Origin: Flavobacterium sp.
Lineage (GTDB): Bacteria > Bacteroidota > Bacteroidia > Flavobacteriales > Flavobacteriaceae
Length of the DNA: 64,000 nt
Direction of reading: 5' to 3'
NCBI RefSeq assembly: GCF_017744675.1
Contig: NZ_JAGIAV010000006.1
Coordinates: 186,001 to 250,000 of the forward strand
The notes under the pieces were generated by a model, which worked only from the letters and a program-made list of their open reading frames with translations, was not told where the DNA came from and searched no databases. The translations under genes and the position numbers were made by a program. Shown piece after piece: positions 53,344 through 62,961 of the stretch. Position 1 is the stretch's first letter. Each line of letters starts with the position of its first letter.

Positions 53344-53589
53344 AATTCTTTGGTTTTATATTTAAAAAAAATAGGTTGGATAGGAATATAAAAGTACAAA
53401 GCAAAACGGAATTGAAAATACAGAATAGGAGTAATTCTGTACAGAATGCTGAAAATCAAATTTATAAGTGATAAAATTTATTTATTGCTTTTTTATTTCT
53501 TTTAATAAATAACTTATGTTTACGGAAAACAGTAATCTTAGAAAATTGGAATTTAATAAGTTTGAATCTTAAAAGATAAAGATAATAAT
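53344..53589. other. Short divergent intergenic region before the AT-rich cassette
   Basis: 246 nt, strongly AT-rich, with no dispersed palindromes, unlike most gaps here. It divides the uronate genes (minus) from the three-gene cassette (plus). I see no att site or direct repeat marking an insertion end. Confidence 0.5.
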
Positions 53590-54525
53590 ATGAAGTATGT
53601 ACCTAATTTGATTCCAGAAAAATCACAAGTTTTAAAGCATTATTTTACTGGACGTATTGATCAAACTAAAAAAGTTAATCCTATTCAGAATTTTTTAAGT
53701 TGGAGTGGTGGATTGATTTTTTTATTATGGGCAGTAGTATCTTTAAAACATCCATTATTGACTTTATTTTTAGGTGTTATTGGGTTTTTGATAATTCCTC
53801 CAGGACATAAGTGGATCGAAAAAAAATTTAGATTTAATCTTACCACAAAAATAAAATTTAGTTTTGGACTGGTTCTTTTCTTGTTTTCAATACCGCTTTT
53901 AGCTCATTATGCTTCGATCGATAAAAAGGAGGCTCATTTATTAAAACTTAAAATAGCACAAGAAGAAAAACAGAAAGCTGAATTAGAAAAGGAAGAAAAA
54001 AATAGGAATGATAGTTTATCCTTCTATCTCAATGCAATTTCAGAAAAAGCGGATAAGCATAAAATAAGTGATGCAAAAAAACTATTAGGCAGAGCAATGT
54101 TTTTTGCTAAATTACCCTTGGATAGAGATAAAATCGAAATTGAAAAAAGTAATATTTCGAGAATAGTAGCACTAGACCTTATTAATTCTGGAGAATATAG
54201 AAGGGCGATTCCTTTTTTAGATACACTTATTGATAATAATGGAAATGATGCTGGTTTACGTGTAAAACGAGCGATATGTTATAGCAAGACAGGTAATCTC
54301 AAAGAGGCTGTTTCTGATAGTAAAACTGCAATTGGTCTTGGAGATAAAGATGCTGAGAAGCTTTATAACAAAATTAATCCTTTAAAAAAACGAATTGCAT
54401 ATTATGTAACAAGATGTTGTGATGGAACAACGTCAAATTCAACAGGAAGAGGGACTTGTTCTCATCATGGAGGTGTTTGCAATTGGAGCGAACCAGTTTA
54501 CGAAGAATATAGAAAATACGAATAA
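53590..54525 (+). CDS. Membrane protein with helical repeat region and DUF3761-like C-terminus
   Basis: A 311-residue protein with three hydrophobic segments (about 33-52, 55-71 and 88-107) and no signal peptide. Then come a charged Lys/Glu coiled-coil linker (112-140) and a TPR-like helical region (about 145-262; 'SGEYRRAIPFLDTLIDNNGNDAGLRVKRAICY', 'TGNLKEAVSDSKTAI'). The C-terminal motif 'CCDGTTSNSTGRGTCSHHGGVCNW' region (276-299) resembles DUF3761. The Cys/His pattern could bind metal. It ends three bases before the next start, so they are co-transcribed. Function unknown. The cassette is visibly more AT-rich than the neighbouring PULs, suggesting a separate origin. Confidence 0.7.
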   Translation: MKYVPNLIPEKSQVLKHYFTGRIDQTKKVNPIQNFLSWSGGLIFLLWAVVSLKHPLLTLFLGVIGFLIIPPGHKWIEKKFRFNLTTKIKFSFGLVLFLFSIPLLAHYASIDKKEAHLLKLKIAQEEKQKAELEKEEKNRNDSLSFYLNAISEKADKHKISDAKKLLGRAMFFAKLPLDRDKIEIEKSNISRIVALDLINSGEYRRAIPFLDTLIDNNGNDAGLRVKRAICYSKTGNLKEAVSDSKTAIGLGDKDAEKLYNKINPLKKRIAYYVTRCCDGTTSNSTGRGTCSHHGGVCNWSEPVYEEYRKYE

Positions 54526-54528
54526 ATT

Positions 54529-55602
54529 ATGGTAAATAATGTTTTTCAAGAAGTTCCTTTAGTGCAGGTTAGTTTTTTTCAAAGAATATTTAAGCAATTG
54601 CCAGTAGAAAATAGTGTTATTGAGTTAAATAATTTATTGGCATCATATCCTATAAATCAGATTTCTAAAGATCTTATTTATGAAATAGAAGAGCGTTATC
54701 AAATTAGTCTTAAAGATGAATTCAAACTAAACCTAGAAGAATTTTATGCTGTTTATTTAAATCATTGCTTAGATGATGGAATATTATGTGATTCAGATTT
54801 TGATAACTTAAATAATTTAAAATCAATTTTATCGCTAAGTGAAGAATCGATAGGGAAATTAAATAAAGATATTGGAGTTATAGTCTATAAAAAGTTTTTC
54901 GATAAATCTATCTCAAATGGAAGGTTAGTAAAAAAAGAAGAAATTTTACTGGAGAAAATTGAAAAGGATCTTAAACTTCCAAAGTCATTGGTTAATAAAA
55001 TTTGTAGAGATGGCAAACAAAATTTCATGCAAAATTACCTTGAAAATATTATTCATAAATTAGATTTTTCACCTTCCCTTCAACAGGAAGTTTTGGAAAC
55101 AGGAGAAAGATTAAATATTGATTTAAACTTTAATAAAGAAATCAATAAACAATTAGAAAGACTCAGAATTTATTGGAAACTGGAAAATTTACCTCTTGAA
55201 ACAATTAAATGTGATATTCAGATTCAGAAATCCGAAGAATGTTATTTCAAAATTGATGCTGTAGAATGGCATGAATTAAAAAACTATAAACACAAACCTA
55301 TTAATTACAATTCTGATACTAAAAAAATAAAAAGATTTTTTTTAAATCCTCAAAAAAATAATAATGCGGTTTATACAAAATATATTGATTCTGGAAGTTT
55401 ATATCTTACCAACAAAAGGGTTATTTTTATAGGAAGTAATAAAAATTTAAACATAAGATTTGAGAAAATTTTAAGACTAACTCCACAATCAGATGGAATT
55501 GAGATAGATAAAGAAACTATAAAATCTGTGTATGTCAAGATTTTTAATCAAGCTGATGAATTTTCTTTAATTTTAGATAAGTTAATAAAGCAAGTAAAGT
55601 AG
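54529..55602 (+). CDS. Helical protein with TerB-like middle and PH/GRAM-like C-terminus
   Basis: A 357-residue soluble protein that I cannot place in a characterised family. Residues about 60-160 are helical with acidic turns ('LEEFYAVYLNHCLDDGILCDSDFDNLNNLKSIL', 'FDKSISNGRLVKKEEILLEKIEKDL') in the style of TerB-like domains. The C-terminal ~90 residues ('SGSLYLTNKRVIFIGSNKNLNIRFEKILRL', 'IEIDKETIKSVYVKI') look like a bacterial PH/GRAM-type domain, which often binds membranes or proteins. It starts three bases after the membrane-protein gene and precedes the helicase by 47 nt. Assignments are by pattern only. Confidence 0.65.
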   Translation: MVNNVFQEVPLVQVSFFQRIFKQLPVENSVIELNNLLASYPINQISKDLIYEIEERYQISLKDEFKLNLEEFYAVYLNHCLDDGILCDSDFDNLNNLKSILSLSEESIGKLNKDIGVIVYKKFFDKSISNGRLVKKEEILLEKIEKDLKLPKSLVNKICRDGKQNFMQNYLENIIHKLDFSPSLQQEVLETGERLNIDLNFNKEINKQLERLRIYWKLENLPLETIKCDIQIQKSEECYFKIDAVEWHELKNYKHKPINYNSDTKKIKRFFLNPQKNNNAVYTKYIDSGSLYLTNKRVIFIGSNKNLNIRFEKILRLTPQSDGIEIDKETIKSVYVKIFNQADEFSLILDKLIKQVK

Positions 55603-55649
55603 ATTATTTAATTGAAAAATGTAAATGAATGTAACTAAATATATTTATA

Positions 55650-58600
55650 ATGGAATATAAAAAATGGCTTACATATTGGAAAAAAAATTTATCTGACTCT
55701 TTAAAAAGTGATATTGATCTTAAAAACCTTAAACATTTTGAAGTTGATGTCTTTAATATTGAAGATACTGTCATAAATGAACTTGAAAAAATAAATAAGT
55801 TAATAGATTTTGAAGAAGAAAATTTAAATAAGAAAAAGGGAATAACAAATAAAGAAAGTGAAAATTGGGTTTCTCTAAAAGATATACACATTTTAATTTC
55901 TCCTATTAAAATTAAGCCTACTACCGAAAATTTGGTGTATTTAAAGGATAAAAAACCAAAATTTCCTTTTTGGTTTTTTGCAAAAGTAGATAGGTTCGGT
56001 AAATTAAATGTTCCAGATGATACTTTTCCCATTTTTCAAAGAAAATATTTAGAGCCGCTTGCTGATGAGCGTACAGAGTTCATTTTTGGATCCCTAGAAA
56101 ATATTGATAAAGCTACTGCCGTAGGAAAAGAAAAATTTACCAACTATTTGGATTATATAAACTATCTGCAAGATGTTTTTAAATTGGCAATTGACCAAGA
56201 TTTTAAAGATTATATAACCTCAGGATATGAAACGTTAAAAAGTGGAATCATTCTTTTGCCTAATGAAGAAATTAATGCTGCTATCGGTATAATAAAATTG
56301 TATGAAAAAATATTAAAAGAAAAAGAGATTCCAAATTTATTAAAGAACGTCATTACATTACAAAACAATACTGTAAATCTGCCATTGGAAGTAAAGCAAT
56401 TTATAGATTCCAATTTTTTGCATTTAGGACAAATGGGATATGAACACCCTCTTTCCATTTCACAGAGAAAAAGTTTGTATACCTTTTTACAGCATAATGA
56501 TAAAGTTTTTGCAGTAAATGGTCCTCCTGGAACAGGAAAAACTACTTTATTGCAGAGCATGGTTGCGAATAAAATAGTTGAAAGTGCAATTAAAGGTGGT
56601 GAAGCATCTTTAATTCTGGCTTGTTCAACAAATAATCAAGCTGTTACAAATATTATAGATAGTTTTTCTAAATCAAATACAAAAGAAGGAGATTTACAAG
56701 GAAGGTGGATTCCTAAAATCAATGGATATGCAACTTATTTATCATCAAAAATAAAAACAATAGAAGAATTAAAGGGGATTAATTATAAGAAAGAAGATGG
56801 TGAAGGATTGTTTAATGATATAGAAAATCAATCTTATCTCAAAGAAGCTAAGAGTTATTTTATTGAAAAAAGCAAAATTTATTTTAAGAAGGAAATTTTA
56901 AATATTCAATCGGTAACCACTGAGCTTAGAAATGAGATAATTAAGATTGAAAATAATCTGAAAGAAGCTTCTGCTATTTGGAATGATTATTTAAGTATGG
57001 AAAGCCAATTTGAGAATGAATATTATGTTTCTAAAGCAATTAAAGATAAATATTATACAGGTGTACTTTTAAACGAATCTTATTTTGATTCAGATATTAG
57101 TGATCTTAAAACATTGGAAGAAAAAATTATCTTTTACTTTAGTAATGAACCATTTTTCAGAAAGCTGTTTTGTTTTTTTAGATTTAAATCAGCTCTTCAA
57201 AATAGAAAATCCGAGATTAGAATTTTGTTGAGAGATTCATTAGTAGAAGAAACTGATGTTTTTTTATATAATAAGATTGATATTCTTGATAAAATAGATA
57301 AAAAAATAAGATTAGCTGATTCAATTTCAAACTCTGTAAAAAGATGGAAAGATTGGAAAGTTAAAAATTCAATTATTGGAAATCCTCCACAGAATGAAGA
57401 TAAATATTGGGATTCTGAATATTCTAAGATAAGAAATAAAACAGAACCAAATTGCTTTTATGATGAACTAGATGTAAGCCTTCGTCATAAGGCTTTTCAA
57501 TTAGCCTTACACTATTGGGAGGGCAGATGGCTTATGAAATTAGAAATAGATTTAACAGATCCTAATTTTAAGAAAAAAGGCATTGGTGCTATTAAAAATA
57601 GATGGAGACGCCATGCTATGCTAACGCCTTGTTTTGTTAGTACATTTTATATGGCTCCGAAATTTTTCAGTTATTATAAATTTTTCAAACAAAGTGAGGA
57701 CGGAACTAATATTTTTGACAATCCACCACTTTATGATTTTGTAGATTTATTACTTGTTGATGAAGCAGGACAGGTAACACCAGAAGTTGGTGTTGCAACC
57801 TTTTCTCTTGCAAAACAAGCAGTAATCGTTGGAGATGTCAAACAAATTGAGCCAATTTGGAATGTATCTAATAAAGTTGATATTGGTAATCTTAAAAAGT
57901 GCGAAATAATAACGAATTATGAGAATGAGATTTATGAGAAAGAGTATGACCACAAAGGATTTTTATCTTCAACAGGAAGTATAATGAAAATGGCTCAAAA
58001 TGCATGTAATGTTAAATCAGACAATTTTGATGAAAAAGGATTAACATTATTGGAGCATAGACGTTGTTATAATGAAATAATTGAGTATTGTAATGTTTTG
58101 GCATATAAAGGTCAATTGAAAGCTCTTAAAGGAAAAGCTCCTGACAATTTATTATTTCCTCCAATGTATTGCATACATGTAGAAGGAAAATCAACAACTT
58201 TAAATTCCAGTAGATATAATCAAAATGAAGTAGATGCGATTGTAAATTGGCTAATTTCTAATAAAAGCAATATCGAACTAAAGTATAAAAAGAATGGAAT
58301 TGGAGAGAGTATTGAAAACATTGTTGGAATCATTACACCTTTTGTTGGACAAAAAAATACTTTGCGTAACGCATTGAGAAATGCTGGATTTGATGTAAAC
58401 CTTTTAAAATTAGGAACAGTCCATGCTCTGCAAGGAGCAGAAAGACCTATTATTTTATTTTCAATGGTCTATGGAAAAGATGATTCGGGAACAATGTTTT
58501 TTGATAGGGATAACAAGCCTAATATGCTCAATGTCGCAGTTTCTAGAGCAAAGGATAATTTTATTGTTTTTGCAAATACAGAAATACTAAACAAACAATC

Positions 58601-58655
58601 AAAAATACCTTCTGGAATATTAGCAAATCACTTGGTTTATAATTCCAAGCTTTAA
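55650..58655 (+). CDS. UPF1-like superfamily 1 helicase
   Basis: A 1001-residue protein with a complete SF1 core. Q-type motif 'SQRKSLYTFL' precedes Walker A 'GPPGTGKTTLL' (291-301). Motif Ia is 'ILACSTNNQAVTNI', motif II 'LLLVDEAGQVTPE' (Asp704-Glu705), motif III 'AVIVGDVKQIEP', motif V 'GTVHALQGAERPIILFS' (from 922) and motif VI 'LNVAVSRAKDNFIVF' (from 960). A ~280-residue N-terminal region has no match that I know, and a ~300-residue helical insertion (about 360-660) separates motifs Ia and II. The DEAG box and 'LQGAE' resemble UPF1/Dna2-type SF1B enzymes acting on RNA or DNA 5'-3'. No nuclease motif was recognised at either end. Last gene of the AT-rich cassette. Confidence 0.88.
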   Translation: MEYKKWLTYWKKNLSDSLKSDIDLKNLKHFEVDVFNIEDTVINELEKINKLIDFEEENLNKKKGITNKESENWVSLKDIHILISPIKIKPTTENLVYLKDKKPKFPFWFFAKVDRFGKLNVPDDTFPIFQRKYLEPLADERTEFIFGSLENIDKATAVGKEKFTNYLDYINYLQDVFKLAIDQDFKDYITSGYETLKSGIILLPNEEINAAIGIIKLYEKILKEKEIPNLLKNVITLQNNTVNLPLEVKQFIDSNFLHLGQMGYEHPLSISQRKSLYTFLQHNDKVFAVNGPPGTGKTTLLQSMVANKIVESAIKGGEASLILACSTNNQAVTNIIDSFSKSNTKEGDLQGRWIPKINGYATYLSSKIKTIEELKGINYKKEDGEGLFNDIENQSYLKEAKSYFIEKSKIYFKKEILNIQSVTTELRNEIIKIENNLKEASAIWNDYLSMESQFENEYYVSKAIKDKYYTGVLLNESYFDSDISDLKTLEEKIIFYFSNEPFFRKLFCFFRFKSALQNRKSEIRILLRDSLVEETDVFLYNKIDILDKIDKKIRLADSISNSVKRWKDWKVKNSIIGNPPQNEDKYWDSEYSKIRNKTEPNCFYDELDVSLRHKAFQLALHYWEGRWLMKLEIDLTDPNFKKKGIGAIKNRWRRHAMLTPCFVSTFYMAPKFFSYYKFFKQSEDGTNIFDNPPLYDFVDLLLVDEAGQVTPEVGVATFSLAKQAVIVGDVKQIEPIWNVSNKVDIGNLKKCEIITNYENEIYEKEYDHKGFLSSTGSIMKMAQNACNVKSDNFDEKGLTLLEHRRCYNEIIEYCNVLAYKGQLKALKGKAPDNLLFPPMYCIHVEGKSTTLNSSRYNQNEVDAIVNWLISNKSNIELKYKKNGIGESIENIVGIITPFVGQKNTLRNALRNAGFDVNLLKLGTVHALQGAERPIILFSMVYGKDDSGTMFFDRDNKPNMLNVAVSRAKDNFIVFANTEILNKQSKIPSGILANHLVYNSKL

Positions 58656-58682
58656 TTAAGAGAATAATATATTAAATCAATT

Positions 58683-59321
58683 ATGGAAATTAAATGCATA
58701 ATTTTCGATTGTGACGGAGTTTTGGTCGATACAGAGAAAATCGGTAACGGAATATTGCTGGCAATGGCACAAGAACACGGATTTGAAATGGAATTGGAAG
58801 ATGCTTACCGACATTTTAATGGTAGAAATCTAAAAGATTGTTTCCGTCATATCGAAGAAGCCATAGACCAAAAACTGCCTGAAAATTTTGAAAGCGAATA
58901 TCGAGAAAAGAGTTTTGAAGCTTTTAAAACGCAAGTAAAACCAATGAAAGGCATTGAAGATTTTATTGTAAAATTAAAGATTCCTTATTGCGTTGCGTCG
59001 AGCGGACCTGTAGATAAAATTCGTTTGAATCTGGAAGTTGCGGGTTTGTTGGATAAATTCGAGAATAAAATATTTAGCTCCTATCAAATTGGAAGCTGGA
59101 AGCCAGAACCTGGAATATTTTTGCATGCTGCCCAAGAAATGGGTTTTGAAGTAAAAGACTGCATTGTGGTGGAAGACAGCAAAGCGGGAGTAAAAGCAGG
59201 AGTACGTGGCGGATTTAAAGTCTACGGTTTTGCCAACGGTTTTAATAACGAAGATTTAGAAGAAGAAGGAGCAGAGCTTTTTTCTTCTTATGAAGAGTTG
59301 AGTGAGAAACTTGGGGTTTGA
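58683..59321 (+). CDS. HAD-superfamily phosphatase, beta-phosphoglucomutase-like group
   Basis: A 212-residue cytoplasmic HAD enzyme. Motif I is 'IIFDCDGVLVDTE' (nucleophile Asp9, Asp11), motif II 'CVASSGPVDKI', motif III Lys in 'SWKPEPGIFLHAA', and motif IV 'CIVVEDSKAGVKAGV'. An alpha-helical cap sits between motifs I and II, as in subfamily IA. Probable sugar-phosphate phosphatase or mutase; substrate not defined. It follows the helicase by 27 nt, but its base usage looks like the chromosome background, so its link to the cassette is doubtful. Confidence 0.9.
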   Translation: MEIKCIIFDCDGVLVDTEKIGNGILLAMAQEHGFEMELEDAYRHFNGRNLKDCFRHIEEAIDQKLPENFESEYREKSFEAFKTQVKPMKGIEDFIVKLKIPYCVASSGPVDKIRLNLEVAGLLDKFENKIFSSYQIGSWKPEPGIFLHAAQEMGFEVKDCIVVEDSKAGVKAGVRGGFKVYGFANGFNNEDLEEEGAELFSSYEELSEKLGV

Positions 59322-59814
59322 GGTTTTAGTTTTGTTTCAGGTTTCAAGTTTCAGGTTTTGTTGTAGCGAGCTTCGACTTCGCTCAGCCTGAATAATAAGT
59401 TTTAAGTTGTCTTGTCTGCCTAAGCGAAGTCGAAGACTACCAGTTTTAATTCTTAGTCAACTTTGTCAAAGTTCAAAACTTTGACAAAGTTTATCGTTGG
59501 AATTTGGGCTCGAGCGATAGCGAACAGGCGAAGCAATTTCAGAATTTAGAATTTTCTAATTGTCACATTTTCTAATTGGCTAATTTTCTAATTACCACAT
59601 TTTCTAATTTCAATCCAATTTGTTGCACTAAAATTAATTTTATTATATTTGAGTTTGCACATTCTCTTTTTTACTTGAGTATTAATGAATAATTGTTAAT
59701 AATACATTTAAAAGAAAGAATGTTTTTTGTCTAGAAAATAACTTTTCCCAAAGAAGTATTCTCCGGATTGTGATTCCAAAAAAATCACAAAACTAACCTA
59801 CAGACGCAAACAGA
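59322..59814. other. 493-nt intergenic region: repeats then promoter
   Basis: No gene. The left part holds TTTCAGGTTTCAAG words, a 'gcgagcttcgacttcgctcagcctga' element with its inverse 'taagcgaagtcgaag' (59370-59430), an ACTTTGTCAAAGTT palindrome and inverse (about 59458-59490), and runs of 'ttttctaatt' (59550-59610). The right part carries the promoter listed at 59644-59651. Confidence 0.6.
59644..59651 (+). promoter_or_regulatory. -7 box of the propeller/LuxR regulator gene
   Basis: TATATTTG with TTG at 59623-59625 (18-nt spacer), a clean Bacteroidota promoter. It implies a leader of about 155 nt before the start codon. Confidence 0.65.
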
Positions 59815-62742
59815 ATGATGAAATTTAAAATTAGAATTTTACTTCTATTCCTATTATTTTCTCCAATTATCAATTCTCAAATCAAGAAGATTGGAGTTCC
59901 TTTTATTGCCAATTATAGTCCGAAAGCTTATAAAGCCGCATCTGAAAATTGGGATGTTTTGCAAGATTCAAAAGGCATGATGTTTTTTGCCAACCATTTT
60001 GGGATTATGCAGTTTGACGGCATTCGCTGGGCCATTGTAACGCAGCCAGAAAACCGAAGCATGGTGCGTTCGATGGCAATTGATAAAAAGGATAAAATAT
60101 ATATCGGTGCTCAGGGCGATTTCGGATTCATGATTCAGCTTCCAAACGGGCAATATCAATATACTTCTTTGGTAAAATTGCTTCCAAAATCGGCTCGAAA
60201 TTTTGGCGACGTGCTTCACACTGTTGTTCGAGACAGTGAAGTGATTTTTTTCTCTTACGAAAGGATTTTTATCTATAAAAGCAATGCAATCAAAGTAATA
60301 GATGCCAAAACGAGTTTTGATGATTTCTTCGAAGTTGGAAGAGAAATCTATGTTTCAGACAATGAAAAAGGATTATTACAGCTAAAAGGCGATGCTTTAA
60401 TTCCTGTAGAAAGTGGCGAAAAGTTTGTTGGATTGCAGGTGAGAAAGATTTTTCAAATTAAAGACGGACTTTTATTGTTTACGCAAAAAAAAGGCCTTTT
60501 TATTTTTAGCGAAAATCAAATAAAGCCATTTGTAACCGAAGTAGATCCTTTATTAAAACAAAATCAGATTTCGGCAGGAATTGAACTTTCTGATGGTTAT
60601 TTTGGAATCGGAACTCGCCAATCGGGCTTGATAGTTATAGACAGTGCAGGACATTTGATTCAGCATATCGATAAACAAATGGGACTTCAGAATGAGTACG
60701 TGACCAACTTTAAAATCGATAAAGAAGGAAACTTATGGGTCACGCTTAAAGGCGGAATTTCTCTGATTCAGATTTCGTCTCCTTTGTCAAAAATTATAGA
60801 TGGCACTAATTCTGAAACCAAAATTTATTGCAGTCAGATTTACCAGAATAAATTGTATATCGGTACAGACAACGGTTTGTTTTGGCTAGATTGGGAAGCG
60901 TATAAAAGCGGAAAAAGGGAAAATATAGCCTTTCAGCATGTTTTTGGAATGTCTGAAAATGTTTGGAATGTGGGGGGGTTTGACAACTCGTTATTGGCTT
61001 TTGAAAAAAACGGAATATTCGAAATCAATGGAAATTCCGCGAAAGCGATAGCCAAAATTGATGGCGCGTGGCAGGGAATTTTAATTCCGAATCATTCTGA
61101 TTTACTGCTTGTTGGCGGTTATACTGGATTGTACTTGCTGAAGAAAATAAATGGTTCTTGGGTTTTTCAGCATCGAATAAAAGGCTTTGAAGAAAGCAGC
61201 AGAATTATGGAAACCGATAAAAATGGAAACATTTGGATTGCACATGGTTATAAAGGGATTTATAAACTGAAATTCAATGCCACATTTGATGCTGTTGCTT
61301 CTATTCAGTTTTATAATGACAAAAATGGTTTTCCGTCGAGTTTGTTTTTGAATACGTTTAAAGTCGATAATCAGATTTTATTTGGAACCACAAAAGGTGT
61401 TTATAGACAGGATGTATCTTCAAAAAAAATGATTCCAGATCCTGTTTTCAGAAAGTACCTCGGATTGGAAAATCATATTCGATTATTAAAACCGGATCAT
61501 CAGGATAATATTTGGTACGTTTCTGGCGAAAACACAGGAAAAATAAGCAGACAGAAAAATGGAAGTTTTAAAATTGAAGAACTTCCTTTTCGAAAGCTTC
61601 GCTATATTTATGTTCCCGGTTTCGAAAATATCCAAACCACAAATAGCGGTGATGTTTTCTTTGGAACGCAAGAAGGCCTGATTCATTATAGCGCCATTAA
61701 AAACAAGAGATATCAAACGAAGTATCAAGCTGTTATTTCTGAGGTGAAATGCATTTTTCCGAAAGATAGTTTGCTATTTTCCAGCCGTTATGATGTCCTT
61801 CCGAACAAGAAAGGATCAATAAGTGATAAGCTTTCGACTGTTTTATCGTATTCTAATAATGCCATTCATTTTTCTTTCGCTTCACTTTGTTTTGAAGATG
61901 CCGATGCAACAAAGTATGAATATTGGCTAGAAGGTTTTGAACCAACTTGGTCGGATTATACTCTTCAGACTGAGAAAGAATATACCAATTTGCCTGAAAA
62001 CGAATATGTTTTTCACGTAAGGGCAAAAAATATGTATGACGTGGTGAGTGAAGAAGCTGTTTTTAGATTTGAAATTTTACCACCTTGGTATAGAACTTTT
62101 TGGGCTTACTTATTTTATTTTGCGCTTTATAGCATTGTAATTTATTTGATTGTTAGATATCAGAAATCTGTTGCAGAGCGTCAACGTCGCCAATTAATAG
62201 AGAATCAGGAAAAAGAATTGCTTCGAAGCCGTGCAGAACTTAATGAACAGAAACTGACATTTGAACAGCAAAATATGGCTATTGTACGCGAAAATCTTCA
62301 AAATACAATAAATCTTAAAAATGCTAAAGTAGCTTCAAACACCGTCAATCTGATTCATTTGAATGAAATTTTGCTTTCGATAAAAGAATTGATCGGACAG
62401 ATTGATAAGAAAAACGATCCGAATGTAAACTTTGGCATTCTCACGAAAATCAATAAATTAATTGACCACGAATTGCAAGGAGACAAACATTGGAACGAAT
62501 TTGAAGAAATTTTCAATCAGTTGCATGATAATTTTATGCAACGGTTAAAATCAAGTTATCCAGAATTGACTCCGCGTGATATGCGATTGTGTGCGTATCT
62601 GCGAATGAATTTCAATACAAAAGAAATAGCACCGCTTTTAGGAATTTCAGTTCGAGGTGTTGAAGATACCCGATACCGTATTCGCAAAAAACTGCAGCTT
62701 CCGTCTGATGTGAATATTACCGAATTTATTCTCAATTTTTAA
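59815..62742 (+). CDS. Membrane propeller/Y_Y_Y sensor with LuxR-type HTH
   Basis: A 975-residue one-component-like regulator. A signal peptide ('LLLFLLFSPIINSQ') leads into propeller repeats ('IDKEGNLWVTLKGGISLI', 'METDKNGNIWIAHGYKGIY') to about residue 650. A Y_Y_Y domain follows, then a membrane helix near 770-785 ('YLFYFALYSIVIYLIVRY'), a coiled coil rich in Gln/Glu, and a C-terminal HTH ('LTPRDMRLCAYLRMNFNTKEIAPLLGISVRGVEDTRYRIRKKL'). It has no kinase, ATPase or receiver, unlike the two HTCS proteins here. ATG codons at 59815 and 59818 are both usable. It lies next to and probably controls the GH16 gene. Confidence 0.9.
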   Translation: MMKFKIRILLLFLLFSPIINSQIKKIGVPFIANYSPKAYKAASENWDVLQDSKGMMFFANHFGIMQFDGIRWAIVTQPENRSMVRSMAIDKKDKIYIGAQGDFGFMIQLPNGQYQYTSLVKLLPKSARNFGDVLHTVVRDSEVIFFSYERIFIYKSNAIKVIDAKTSFDDFFEVGREIYVSDNEKGLLQLKGDALIPVESGEKFVGLQVRKIFQIKDGLLLFTQKKGLFIFSENQIKPFVTEVDPLLKQNQISAGIELSDGYFGIGTRQSGLIVIDSAGHLIQHIDKQMGLQNEYVTNFKIDKEGNLWVTLKGGISLIQISSPLSKIIDGTNSETKIYCSQIYQNKLYIGTDNGLFWLDWEAYKSGKRENIAFQHVFGMSENVWNVGGFDNSLLAFEKNGIFEINGNSAKAIAKIDGAWQGILIPNHSDLLLVGGYTGLYLLKKINGSWVFQHRIKGFEESSRIMETDKNGNIWIAHGYKGIYKLKFNATFDAVASIQFYNDKNGFPSSLFLNTFKVDNQILFGTTKGVYRQDVSSKKMIPDPVFRKYLGLENHIRLLKPDHQDNIWYVSGENTGKISRQKNGSFKIEELPFRKLRYIYVPGFENIQTTNSGDVFFGTQEGLIHYSAIKNKRYQTKYQAVISEVKCIFPKDSLLFSSRYDVLPNKKGSISDKLSTVLSYSNNAIHFSFASLCFEDADATKYEYWLEGFEPTWSDYTLQTEKEYTNLPENEYVFHVRAKNMYDVVSEEAVFRFEILPPWYRTFWAYLFYFALYSIVIYLIVRYQKSVAERQRRQLIENQEKELLRSRAELNEQKLTFEQQNMAIVRENLQNTINLKNAKVASNTVNLIHLNEILLSIKELIGQIDKKNDPNVNFGILTKINKLIDHELQGDKHWNEFEEIFNQLHDNFMQRLKSSYPELTPRDMRLCAYLRMNFNTKEIAPLLGISVRGVEDTRYRIRKKLQLPSDVNITEFILNF

Positions 62743-62961
62743 ATTTTGCATTATAAGTTAAATCCTAAGTAGTTTTACGCTTTTTAAAGTGCAATTTGTT
62801 ACATTTTTTTAATAGTACCGTAGTCAAACCGTACTCCAAAATGTAAGTCTTGCCTGATTTTTTGGTTAATATTGCGCTGTTGTTGTCGGAAAATACAATC
62901 TGTTTTAGAAATAGATTTGTTTTGAAGCAATAGCAATTACTAACTAAAAACCTATTTTAAA
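62743..62961 (+). promoter_or_regulatory. Upstream region of the GH16 gene
   Basis: 219 nt without a gene. It contains AGTACCG...CGTACT-type inverted words (62814-62834), which could be a regulator site. No clear TAnnTTTG box. Confidence 0.35.

Noticed and set aside
53590..58655. Assignment of the cassette to a named defence system such as Mokosh
   Set aside because: The helicase type fits, but the PLD nuclease or other signature partners are not visible, so the name is not supported.
58683..59321. HAD phosphatase as fourth gene of the helicase cassette
   Set aside because: Only 27 nt separate it from the helicase, but the base usage resembles the chromosome background and the family is a common metabolic one; adjacency may be chance.
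62814..62834. AGTAC/GTACT inverted words as an operator of the GH16 gene
   Set aside because: Arms of only five bases, no second copy and no clear promoter; mentioned only within the upstream-region entry.
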